Shown in pieces: positions 45,009 through 53,341 of a stretch of 64,000 bases of DNA (within the stretch, counting starts at the first letter, position 1; each line of letters starts with the position of its first letter). This DNA comes from Marinimicrobium agarilyticum DSM 16975 (GTDB taxonomy: Bacteria > Pseudomonadota > Gammaproteobacteria > Pseudomonadales > Cellvibrionaceae): NCBI RefSeq assembly GCF_000423345.1, contig NZ_AUHU01000008.1, forward strand, positions 161,381 through 225,380, in the 5' to 3' direction. The position numbers and the translations under genes were made by a program. The notes under the pieces are model-generated. The model was not told the DNA's origin. It worked only from the letters and a program-made list of their open reading frames with translations, and did not search any database.

Positions 45009-46748
45009 ATGTCTGACCCCAAGCAGCCCAGGCGCCCGCTTCGCAGCGCCAATAGTTACGGCAAGCGTGATAAAGACGGCTTTATCCACCGCTCCTGGAT
45101 GAAGAACCAGGGCCTGCCGGACCATGTCTTCGACGGTCGTCCGGTCATCGGCATCTGTAATACCTGGTCAGAAATCACCCCCTGCAACGGTAACCTTCGG
45201 GAATTGGCGGAATACGTCAAGCGCGGCGTCTGGGAAGCCGGTGGCCTGCCGCTGGAATTTCCCGCCATGAGTCTGGGCGAAACCCAGATGCGGCCCACCG
45301 CGATGCTGTTTCGCAACCTGCTGGCCATGGAGGTGGAAGAGTCCATTCGCGCCAACCCCATCGACGGGGTGGTGCTGCTCGGGGGCTGTGACAAGACCAC
45401 GCCGGCCCAGATCATGGGCGCGGCCAGCGTCAACCTGCCCACCATGGTGGTCTCCTCCGGCCCGATGCTCAACGGCAAGTTCCAGGGCCGGAACATCGGT
45501 TCCGGCACCGACGTCTGGAAATACTCCGAGGCGGTGCGCGCCGGCGAGATGAGCATCGAGAATTTCATTGCGGCCGAGGGCGGCATGTCCCGCAGCCGGG
45601 GGGTGTGCATGACTATGGGCACGGCCTCCACTGTCTCCAACCTGACCGAAGCCATGGGCCTGTGCCTGCCCTACAACGGCTCGCTGCCCGCCGTGGACGC
45701 CCGCCGCCAGGCACTCTCGCACCTGACCGGTGGTCGCATCGTCGAGCTGGTGCGGCAGGATGTGCGCCTGGCGGATATCCTCACCCGTGAGGCGCTGGAA
45801 AACGCCATTGTGGTCAACGCCGCCATCGGCGGTTCCACCAATGCGGTGGTCCATTTGCTGGCCATCGCCGGGCGCCTGGGCATCGACCTGACGCTGGATG
45901 ACTTCGATCGACTGAGCCGAAACGTCCCGTTGCTCGTAGACTTAATGCCCTCGGGGCGTTTCCTGATGGAAGATTTCCACTATGCCGGGGGGCTGCCCGC
46001 GGTGATGGGCCGGCTGCGCGAGCGCCTGCATACCGGGGCGGTCACGGTCTCCGGCGTCACTCTGGGAGACCAGATCGGCGAGGGGGAATGCTACAATGAT
46101 GAAGTCATTCGCCCCCTGGACCGGCCGGTGAACGACCATTCGGGCATTTGGGTGCTCAAAGGCAACCTCTGTCCGCGCGGGGCGCTTATAAAACCCAGTG
46201 CGGCCAGCCCCGAGCTGATGGAGCACACCGGCCGGGCGGTGGTATTTGAAAGCATTGAGGACTATAAAGAGCGTATCGACGACCCCACGCTGGACGTCGA
46301 CGAACACTCGGTGCTGGTACTCAAGGGCTGCGGCCCCAAGGGCTATCCGGGGATGCCGGAGGTGGGCAATATGGCACTCCCCAAGAAACTGTTGGAACGT
46401 GGTGTGCGGGATATGCTGCGCATTTCCGATGCGCGCATGAGCGGCACCGCTTTCGGTTCGGTCATACTGCACGTGGCGCCGGAATCGAGCGCCGGCGGCC
46501 CGCTGGCGGTGGTACGCGACGGCGACGAAATCGTGTTCAGTGGCCGCCAGCGCACGCTGTCATTGAACATCAGCGACGCCGAACTGGCTCAACGATTGGA
46601 CCAGTGGCAACAAGAGCGACCGAAGCCGACCTACACTCGCGGCTACGCGAAGCTCTACATTGATACCGTGCTCCAGGCCGACGAGGGTGTCGACCTGGAC
46701 TTTCTCAGGGGCGCCAGCGGCGACCAGGTGGATCGGGAATCGCATTGA
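45009..46748 (+). CDS. IlvD/Edd-family sugar-acid dehydratase (L-arabonate-type)
   Basis: A 579-residue dehydratase that should convert an aldonate to a 2-keto-3-deoxy sugar acid. The three cysteines expected to bind the [2Fe-2S] cluster are present: EITPCNG (about residue 59), GGCDKTTP (about 122) and RGVCMTMGTAST (about 200). Length and motif spacing fit L-arabonate / D-xylonate / D-galactonate dehydratases rather than IlvD of valine synthesis. It lies between a GntR regulator and an SDR gene, and upstream of a symporter and a lactonase. The exact substrate cannot be read. Confidence 0.9.
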   Translation: MSDPKQPRRPLRSANSYGKRDKDGFIHRSWMKNQGLPDHVFDGRPVIGICNTWSEITPCNGNLRELAEYVKRGVWEAGGLPLEFPAMSLGETQMRPTAMLFRNLLAMEVEESIRANPIDGVVLLGGCDKTTPAQIMGAASVNLPTMVVSSGPMLNGKFQGRNIGSGTDVWKYSEAVRAGEMSIENFIAAEGGMSRSRGVCMTMGTASTVSNLTEAMGLCLPYNGSLPAVDARRQALSHLTGGRIVELVRQDVRLADILTREALENAIVVNAAIGGSTNAVVHLLAIAGRLGIDLTLDDFDRLSRNVPLLVDLMPSGRFLMEDFHYAGGLPAVMGRLRERLHTGAVTVSGVTLGDQIGEGECYNDEVIRPLDRPVNDHSGIWVLKGNLCPRGALIKPSAASPELMEHTGRAVVFESIEDYKERIDDPTLDVDEHSVLVLKGCGPKGYPGMPEVGNMALPKKLLERGVRDMLRISDARMSGTAFGSVILHVAPESSAGGPLAVVRDGDEIVFSGRQRTLSLNISDAELAQRLDQWQQERPKPTYTRGYAKLYIDTVLQADEGVDLDFLRGASGDQVDRESH

Positions 46749-46749
46749 T

Positions 46750-47520
46750 ATGAACTCAGACTACACCCGTTATGCCAGCCTCGCGCACCGTTCGGTATTT
46801 ATCACCGGCGGCGCGACCGGGATCGGCGCTTGCCTGGTGGAGGCGTTCGCCTCCCAAGGCAGCTCCGTGGCATTCGTGGATATCAATGAAGACGCCGGCT
46901 ATGAGCTGGTCAAACGGGTCGAGGCCCGCTACGACTGCAAAGCGGCGTTCAAACCCTGCGACGTCACCCGTATCGATGAGCTGCGCTCGGCGATCCGCTC
47001 CCTGGCGGAAACCTGCGGGGATTTCACCGTCCTGATCAATAACGTCGCCAACGACCAGCGCTACGATCCTCGCTACTTGTCAGAGCAGGCCTGGTACAAC
47101 AGCCTGGCGGTGAACCTGCATCCGGCGTTTTTCGCTGCTCAGACGGTTCAGCCTTTGATGGCCCGCCAGGGGGGCGGGGTGATCATCAATTTCAGCTCAA
47201 TCAACGCGCTGTTCGGGCCGAGCAAACTGCCCAGTTACAATACGGCCAAGGCGGCGCTGCTGGGTCTGACGAAGTCTCTGGCGCGGGATTACGGTACGGA
47301 CAAGATCCGGGTGAATGCGATTGTGCCGGGCTGGGTGATTACCGAGCGTCAGTTGAACAAGTGGCTCACGCCGGAGGCGGAGGCCTGGTGGATGGATCAG
47401 GTCTGCCTGAAAGAGCGCATTCTTCCTGAGGACGTGGCCAAGCTGACACTGTTCCTCGCCTCGGATGATGCCCGCATGATCACCGGCCAGAAATTTGTGA
47501 TCGATGGCGGGCGGCTTTAG
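46750..47520 (+). CDS. Short-chain dehydrogenase/reductase, probable sugar 1-dehydrogenase
   Basis: A 256-residue SDR. The cofactor loop ITGGATGIGACLVEAF (about residues 18-33), NNVAN, catalytic Ser in NFSSINAL and YNTAK (Tyr-x-x-x-Lys, about 160-164) are all present, with the C-terminal ITGQKFVIDGGRL. The ATG at 46750 is one base after the TGA of the dehydratase, so the genes are translationally linked. In context it probably oxidises an aldose to the lactone. It is followed 22 bases later by variable-stem element 3. Confidence 0.9.
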   Translation: MNSDYTRYASLAHRSVFITGGATGIGACLVEAFASQGSSVAFVDINEDAGYELVKRVEARYDCKAAFKPCDVTRIDELRSAIRSLAETCGDFTVLINNVANDQRYDPRYLSEQAWYNSLAVNLHPAFFAAQTVQPLMARQGGGVIINFSSINALFGPSKLPSYNTAKAALLGLTKSLARDYGTDKIRVNAIVPGWVITERQLNKWLTPEAEAWWMDQVCLKERILPEDVAKLTLFLASDDARMITGQKFVIDGGRL

Positions 47521-47900
47521 TCGATTTTCCGTTGTTGTTAGTGGCACTGAGGGCCGATGTGAGGTGCACTATCCCCGGACCGTGGAGCGGGGGACCCGCG
47601 ATTCGAGCCTACAGGGATGTATTCACGGCGTGTCCGGGGATAGTGCACCTCACAGCGGACCGGACTCGAAGCACTGAAAAAACGTTCGAATTCCCACTTT
47701 TCCCGCCTGAAAACCACTATCGGCACTCGCAGTCCAAGGTATTTCTACGCATAATAGGCACGCCAAAAACTCCGGCGGGACCCGTGCAACATCGGCAATA
47801 CCAACTCGGTACTCACCCAACAACAAACAGAGACCGAGGGGCGAGGAAAGGGCGCCCATTCGCATCCCCCGGATAATAATCACATAACATGGAGTGCAAC
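47521..47900. other. Intergenic region holding element 3
   Basis: A 380-base gap inside the sugar-acid gene cluster. It holds variable-stem element 3 (47542-47665) and then about 235 bases leading to the symporter. I see a GGAG ribosome site at 47891-47894 but no clear promoter, and no gene. Confidence 0.75.
47542..47665 (+). repeat. Variable-stem structured element, copy 3
   Basis: Left flank TGGCACTGA (47542-47550); arm 47551-47580; core 47581-47631; arm 47632-47661 (28 of 30 pairs; mismatches at arm positions 3 and 7, near the outer end); GGAC (47662-47665). The core differs from copy 1 at one base only, in the bulge TTCAC in place of TTTAC. The arm differs from copy 1 at 12 of 30 positions. 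It lies between the SDR and symporter genes, both on the plus strand. No REP-like hairpin precedes this copy. Confidence 0.9.
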
Positions 47901-49475
47901 ATGAGTCTGTCACCACTTGATATCACCACGTTCGCCATCTACTGCGTGCTGCTTGTCGGCATCGCCTGGTGGGTCTCCCGGGAAAAAGCCGGGCATGAGA
48001 AAAACTCCGAGGACTACTTCCTCGCCAGTAAGTCCCTGCCCTGGTGGGCCATCGGCGCCTCGTTGATCGCCGCCAACATCTCCGCCGAACAGATCATCGG
48101 CATGTCCGGCTCCGGCTTTGCCATCGGCCTGGGCATCGCCTCCTATGAATGGATGGCGGCCGTCACCCTGCTGATTATCGGCAAATACTTCCTGCCGATC
48201 TTTCTGGAGAAAGGCATCAGCACCATGCCCCAGTTCCTGGAGCAGCGCTACGACAGCCGGGTGCGCACGGTCATGGCCATCTTCTGGCTGGCGTTGTACA
48301 CCTTCGTCAACCTCACCTCCATCCTCTGGCTGGGCGCGCTGGCGATCAATGCCATCACCGGGCTGGATCTGGTCTACGGTTTGACGTTCCTGGCGGTGTT
48401 CTCCATCGGCTACTCCATCTACGGTGGTCTGAAAGCCGTGGCGCTGACCGATATCATCCAGGTGGTGCTACTGATCATTGGCGGTCTCTTGGTGTCGTAT
48501 CTGGCACTGGACCAGATTGCCGAGAACGCCGGCGGCGCCGGTGCCTTCCAGGGCTTCTCCATCATGCTGGCGGAGATTCCCGAGAAGTTCGATATGATTC
48601 TGGATCCGAGCAGCCCCCACTACATCAGCCTGCCGGGTATTTCCGTGCTGGTCGGCGGCCTCTGGATCATGAACCTGTCCTATTGGGGCTTTAACCAGTA
48701 CATCACCCAGCGCACTCTGGCCGCCAAGAGCCTGGCGGAAGCGCAGAAAGGTATCGCCTTCGCCGCTTACCTGAAAATCCTGATGCCCCTGATTGTGGTA
48801 TTGCCCGGTATGGCGGCGGCGATGCTCAAGCCGGATCTGGCTCAGCCGGACCAGGCCTACCCGGAAATGATGAAGCTGGTTCCCCAGGGTTTGCTGGGGA
48901 TTACCTTCGCGGCCCTGGTGGCGGCCATTGCCTCGTCTCTGGGCTCCATGGTGAACAGTATCTCCACCATCTTCACCATGGACATCTATAGCAAGATGAT
49001 CAACCAGAATGCCACGGAGCATAAGAAGGTCATTGTCGGTCGTACCGTGGCCTGCCTGGCCATGCTGATCGCCGTGATCATCGCCCGTCCGCTGCTGGGT
49101 AACTTCCCCCAGGCGTTCCAGTTTATTCAGGAATTCACCGGCTTCTTTACCCCGGGCATCGTGACCATCTTCCTGCTCGGCTTCTTCTGGAAGCGCGCGA
49201 CCGCGACCTCCGCCTTGGTGGCGGCGATTGCCTCGGTAGTGCTGTCTGCGCTGTTCTGGAAGTTCTGGCCCGGCCTGCCGTTTATTGACCGGGTCGGTAT
49301 CGTCTTTATCGCCTGTGTCGTATTGGCGGTGATCGTGACCTTGATCAGCGGCGCTAAAGAGCAGAGCAATGCGATCCACCTGGACAATATCGACTTCAGT
49401 ACCCGCACCAGCTTCAACATCCTGAGCCTGGGTGTGGTGTTGATCCTGATCGTTCTGTACAGCGTTTGGTGGTAA
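47901..49475 (+). CDS. Sodium/solute symporter (SSS family), probable sugar transporter
   Basis: A 524-residue inner-membrane protein with about 14 hydrophobic helices. SGLT-like features are WWAIGASLIAANISAEQIIGMSGSGFA (helix 1 sodium site region), WLGALAINAITGLDLVYGL and AALVAAIASSLGSMVNSISTIFTMDIY (helix 8, sodium site). The start is the ATG at 47901, placed by GGAG at 47891-47894. A lactonase gene follows four bases after its stop, so the pair is co-translated. It probably imports the sugar used by the neighbouring pathway. Confidence 0.93.
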   Translation: MSLSPLDITTFAIYCVLLVGIAWWVSREKAGHEKNSEDYFLASKSLPWWAIGASLIAANISAEQIIGMSGSGFAIGLGIASYEWMAAVTLLIIGKYFLPIFLEKGISTMPQFLEQRYDSRVRTVMAIFWLALYTFVNLTSILWLGALAINAITGLDLVYGLTFLAVFSIGYSIYGGLKAVALTDIIQVVLLIIGGLLVSYLALDQIAENAGGAGAFQGFSIMLAEIPEKFDMILDPSSPHYISLPGISVLVGGLWIMNLSYWGFNQYITQRTLAAKSLAEAQKGIAFAAYLKILMPLIVVLPGMAAAMLKPDLAQPDQAYPEMMKLVPQGLLGITFAALVAAIASSLGSMVNSISTIFTMDIYSKMINQNATEHKKVIVGRTVACLAMLIAVIIARPLLGNFPQAFQFIQEFTGFFTPGIVTIFLLGFFWKRATATSALVAAIASVVLSALFWKFWPGLPFIDRVGIVFIACVVLAVIVTLISGAKEQSNAIHLDNIDFSTRTSFNILSLGVVLILIVLYSVWW

Positions 49476-49479
49476 CCCC

Positions 49480-50376
49480 ATGCGGCAGCCGGAATGGATA
49501 AAAAGCCTGCCGGTGGGCAACGAGCTGGGGGAGGGGGTTTTGTGGCACCCTCACCAGCAGGCCCTCTGGTGGACGGATATTCACGGCTGCCGGCTGTACC
49601 GCTATCACCTTGAAAGCGAGACCTTGACCCAGTGGCCAACCCCCGAGCGGTTGGCCACCTTCGGTTTTGTGAAAGACACCTCCCCTCAAACCTTGATCGC
49701 GGCCTTCGACAAAGGCTTCGCCCTCTATACGCCCGATACCGACGCCTGCCACTGGCTGGCACAACCGGAGATTCACCGGCCCGCCAACCGCTTCAACGAC
49801 GGCAAGGTCGATCGTCAGGGCCGGTTCTGGGCGGGTACCATGGTAGAGGCGGGTGATCCACTATCGGATGAGGCGGGGGGGTCACTTTATTGTTGGAAGG
49901 GCGACGCTCACGTCGAACCCCAGCTCAAAGGCATCGGTATCAGCAATGGCCTGTGTTGGAGTCCCGACGGCCGCACCGCTTATCTTTCCGACTCCGCCCG
50001 GGGCGTTTATTACGCATACGATTTCGACCCCCACAGTGGCAGCTTCAGTAACCGTCGGGTGTTCGCGCTGGCCGACGAGGGGACGGGACATGATGGCAGT
50101 TGCGTCGATGCCGACGGCAATCTCTGGAATGCCCGCTTTGGGGGCGGCAAGGTTGTCTGTTACTCGCCCGAAGGAGAGATATTGCTGGAATTGACGGTGC
50201 CGGTCAGCCAGCCCACCTGCGTTGCCTTCGGAGGGCCGGACCTCTCCTGGCTATTTGTCAGCACAGCCAGAGAAAACCTCTCGGACGAACAGTTGGCCCT
50301 GGAACCGGAAGCGGGGAACCTGCTGATTTACCAGACCGGTGCGAAAGGGTTGCCCGTGGATTTCTTTGAGGGATAG
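49480..50376 (+). CDS. SMP-30/gluconolaconase-family lactonase
   Basis: A 298-residue six-bladed beta-propeller enzyme. Family motifs are LGEGVLWHP (metal Glu, about residue 18), PANRFNDGKVDRQGRFWAGTM (about 105-125, Asn and Asp ligands), GISNGLCWSPDGRTAYLSDS (about 150-169) and HDGSCVDADGNLWNARFGGG (about 205-224, catalytic Asp). It should open the sugar-acid lactone made by the SDR to give the substrate of the dehydratase. Adjacent to the symporter, with a four-base gap. Confidence 0.92.
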   Translation: MRQPEWIKSLPVGNELGEGVLWHPHQQALWWTDIHGCRLYRYHLESETLTQWPTPERLATFGFVKDTSPQTLIAAFDKGFALYTPDTDACHWLAQPEIHRPANRFNDGKVDRQGRFWAGTMVEAGDPLSDEAGGSLYCWKGDAHVEPQLKGIGISNGLCWSPDGRTAYLSDSARGVYYAYDFDPHSGSFSNRRVFALADEGTGHDGSCVDADGNLWNARFGGGKVVCYSPEGEILLELTVPVSQPTCVAFGGPDLSWLFVSTARENLSDEQLALEPEAGNLLIYQTGAKGLPVDFFEG

Positions 50377-50405
50377 CGTTCTGTAAAGGCGGATGCGCTT
50401 TCAGC

Positions 50406-51449
50406 TTATTCTCCCACGGATTTATCTTCGGATTGCACGACACGAAGGTTCCTGACGGTTTCCCGCTCAATCAGTTCAGAGATGAACAGGTGGGTCTGTT
50501 TGGTATGGGGATGCTCTTTGCGTGCGAGAATCAGCGAGAGCTCAACGGCGTAACGCGCCATCTCCTCCACCGGGTAGTTCATGGTGGTGAGGCTGGGAAT
50601 ACAGGCCCGGGCGATCGGCAGGTTATCAAACCCGATGATCGATACATCGTGAGGCACCCGGATGCCATGTTGATGCAACGCCTGCATGGCGCCGATGGCC
50701 ATCAGGTCGTTGTAGGCCACAATGGCGGTAAAGTGTTGTCCCGAGGCGATCAGTTGCTCAGTGGCTTCTTTGCCACCATCGATATTGGCGGTGGACTCGA
50801 TCACCTTGTTGCTGTTGAGCTCCAGCCCATGTTGTTGCAACGCCTGACGGGTGCCGACCACCCGGTCGGCCGGGTCCCCGTTTTGATAAATACTGCTGAT
50901 GACCGCGATCTCGGTGTGGCCCCGCTCGACCAGATAGCGGGTTGCCTGCTGTGAGGCGGACAAGTTATCAAACCACACACAGCGTTGCGCGATCTGGGGG
51001 ATAAACCGGTTAATGAGCACCAGACCGGAAATCTCCTCGGCCAGTGCGATCAGCTGCGCGTCGTCGGAATACTCGCTGTGCAGAATGATCGATTGGCAGC
51101 CCTGACGCCTCAGGGAATCAATGGCATCCAGTTCGGATTGGGTTTCATACAGTGAGTTGCACATGATCAGGCTGTAACCCTGTTCCCGCGCCATCTCTTC
51201 CGCGCCGGCGGCCAGGGTCCCAAAAAACGTCATGGACAGCTTTGGCGTGATGACACCCACCATTTTGAGTTCGCGCCTTACCAGGGCCTGCGCGGAACCG
51301 TTGGGCCGGTAGCCCAGCTGTTCGATCACTTTCTGAACGCGCTTGCGACACTGCTCGCCGACTTTTCCCTGACCGTTCACCACACGGGAGACCGTGGCGG
51401 TGGACACGCCTGCGACTTTTGCGACATCTTTAATGGTAACCACAGTCAT
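50406..51449 (-). CDS. LacI-family transcriptional regulator
   Basis: A 347-residue repressor with an N-terminal helix-turn-helix (VTIKDVAKVAGVSTATVSRVVNG, residues about 4-26), a hinge and a periplasmic-binding-protein-like sugar domain (about 60-330). It starts at 51449 and overlaps the end of the MFS gene by four bases (ATGA), so both are one transcript. Matching 14-bp operators at 52929 and 53251 in the divergent region upstream suggest it controls the MFS/LacI and GH2/TonB units together. Ligand unknown. Confidence 0.95.
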   Translation of the reverse strand: MTVVTIKDVAKVAGVSTATVSRVVNGQGKVGEQCRKRVQKVIEQLGYRPNGSAQALVRRELKMVGVITPKLSMTFFGTLAAGAEEMAREQGYSLIMCNSLYETQSELDAIDSLRRQGCQSIILHSEYSDDAQLIALAEEISGLVLINRFIPQIAQRCVWFDNLSASQQATRYLVERGHTEIAVISSIYQNGDPADRVVGTRQALQQHGLELNSNKVIESTANIDGGKEATEQLIASGQHFTAIVAYNDLMAIGAMQALHQHGIRVPHDVSIIGFDNLPIARACIPSLTTMNYPVEEMARYAVELSLILARKEHPHTKQTHLFISELIERETVRNLRVVQSEDKSVGE

Positions 51450-52810
51450 ACCCTCTGGACGCCGTGTGAAGGCGTTTCGGTTCTCGTCACGTCGATGTGG
51501 CGCATGATCCACAGCGGAAGCAGGCTGAACACCACGCTGCCGACCGAGAGTAGAGCACGCATAAAGTACAGTGTGCCTTCCGGTTGATCCCCACGCTCGG
51601 TGGACTCAAACCCGATGGCTTTCAGCACCAAGCCGGATAAAAGAAAGGCAAACACCAGGCTTAAATTCATCGCCCAATTGTGTCGGGCCACCACCACACC
51701 GTCGTGAAACTCGCCGGTTTTCTGCCGATTAAGATAACACAGATCGGCCAGCAGAGATGGCACGATGGTACTCATGGCGGTCCATATCCAGGCGCCGAGA
51801 AAGGCATCGAGCACCAACCAGTATTCGTTGCCGGGCTGATAAATAAACCACTTGGCGCCGCCGCCAATTGCGCTGATCAAATACACCGCGGCCAGCGTTC
51901 TCTTTTTGCCAAAATGGTCACTGGCTTTGACCAGTACCGGTATGGTCAACAGGCCGACCAGGGCGTAGGCGGTGGAGAGCACTCCCTTCCAGTTTGCGCC
52001 GGAGGCAATGTCGCCGGCGCCCACATAATAAACCAGTACATAAAAGTCCATGCTGACGCACAACCCGACCACACCGAACTGCAAACCGACCAGCACCAGC
52101 AACAAGTTCAACTGGCGTTGATACACCGGCAGAAGTGGCCGGGTGACCGGCTCGGAGCTGCTTTTTTCAGGTGGTAGCTGAGAGGGTTTGCTTTGGCTCA
52201 GAGGGGCGCGCCCGAACAGTCCGGCAATGCTGGCCAGACCGCCGATCAGCCCGATCGCGACGATCCAACCCACGTAGCGAATACCCTGATGCACGTTCTG
52301 GAACAACGACCATTGGGCGATGGGAAACATCCAGTAGTAGAAAATGGACCCAAGCTTTTCAAACACCGTGGTGTACCCCATGACGTGGGTAATTTCCCGG
52401 CTGTCACTACTGGCCTCGTACGCCAGGCAGCGCACGCTGATGGTTAAAAACGTGGCGGCCACAAAAAACAACGCGGACGACAACAAAAGGTAGAGCACAA
52501 TCAGGTCGCTGTTCCAGCTTCGCGGTGCCATCCATATGGCGCCAAAACTGAAGGCACACAACCAGGCCGATATGAGGATGAACAGCTTCCGTCGAACCCC
52601 GCTGATCTGGTAGCGCTCGATTACCGCGCCGGCCCAGGGGCTGATCAGTGCGGAGAGCAAGACCGGCAGGGTGAGTACGATGCCCAGATAAAACGGATCC
52701 ACACCGAGTGTCATCTGGTAGTAGGGAATCGCCAGGGCCCCGATACCATGGCTGGTAAAGAAAATGGCGAAAAAGCCCGCGCCGAGGACAACCCTCTGAT
52801 TGGTAACCAT
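51446..52810 (-). CDS. Major facilitator (GPH/MFS_2-like) sugar transporter
   Basis: A 454-residue protein with about 12 hydrophobic helices and a charged central loop (about 205-225). The topology and the GxxxERYQ-type loop between helices 2 and 3 (AVIERYQISGVRRK) fit MFS, and its place with a LacI regulator and GH2 enzyme suggests uptake of a released oligosaccharide or monosaccharide. The substrate is not known. Confidence 0.85.
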   Translation of the reverse strand: MVTNQRVVLGAGFFAIFFTSHGIGALAIPYYQMTLGVDPFYLGIVLTLPVLLSALISPWAGAVIERYQISGVRRKLFILISAWLCAFSFGAIWMAPRSWNSDLIVLYLLLSSALFFVAATFLTISVRCLAYEASSDSREITHVMGYTTVFEKLGSIFYYWMFPIAQWSLFQNVHQGIRYVGWIVAIGLIGGLASIAGLFGRAPLSQSKPSQLPPEKSSSEPVTRPLLPVYQRQLNLLLVLVGLQFGVVGLCVSMDFYVLVYYVGAGDIASGANWKGVLSTAYALVGLLTIPVLVKASDHFGKKRTLAAVYLISAIGGGAKWFIYQPGNEYWLVLDAFLGAWIWTAMSTIVPSLLADLCYLNRQKTGEFHDGVVVARHNWAMNLSLVFAFLLSGLVLKAIGFESTERGDQPEGTLYFMRALLSVGSVVFSLLPLWIMRHIDVTRTETPSHGVQRV

Positions 52811-52928
52811 CTAGTCCTGTGCCCTTGTTATTGCTTTGATAGAACACCGTGAGTATAACAAGCCCGCCTGCCCCCAAGTCTTTAGTTCCTCCGGGAGCTC
52901 CTCGCGGTTCCAGCCAGGGCCAAACAAA

Positions 52929-52942
52929 GGAAAACGTTTACC
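52929..52942. promoter_or_regulatory. LacI-type operator candidate A
   Basis: GGAAAACGTTTACC is a near-palindrome with the central CG typical of LacI-family operators. It differs by one base from the reverse complement of site B. It lies 119 bases upstream of the MFS start. Confidence 0.65.
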
Positions 52943-53250
52943 TACAGTTTACCCCGGAAGCGCTTGAAGTGCCACCCGCTCGCTGAATTTGAGGGCAAAG
53001 GTTGCGTCGTAAATGGCGGGGACTTCTTGGGTTTGCGGTCGTACGCGAACGCCCCGGCTGAAAAGCGCAAACATTTTATATAGCATTAATAATATTTTTG
53101 TAACTCATTGTAATATAAGGTAAAAATAGAAAATTGGGCTGATGTATTAGAAACCCGAAGATATAACAGACGTCCGTTTAAGAAAAAATGCTTATCAGAA
53201 GGGGCAAGAATCTACTTTACATTGATTCAGGGAAACTTTAACCTCATAAG

Positions 53251-53264
53251 GGTAAACGGTTTCC
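53251..53264. promoter_or_regulatory. LacI-type operator candidate B
   Basis: GGTAAACGGTTTCC, whose reverse complement GGAAACCGTTTACC matches site A at 13 of 14 positions. It lies 78 bases upstream of the GH2 start, so it could repress or loop with site A. Confidence 0.65.
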
Positions 53265-53341
53265 TTCTCGACCCTCGGTTCTGAGGCCATTGGATCGGTT
53301 GAAGGAACAGACAATACCAATAATAGCGAGTAACCATCCGA

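Larger units (their letters stand above)
52811..53341. other. Divergent control region, MFS/LacI and GH2 units
   Basis: A 531-base gap with no credible gene. It contains two LacI-type operator candidates (52929-52942 and 53251-53264), a related half-site GGAAACTTTAACC (53231-53243) and an AT-rich stretch (53075-53170) suited to promoters. Nothing else stands out. Confidence 0.7.
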
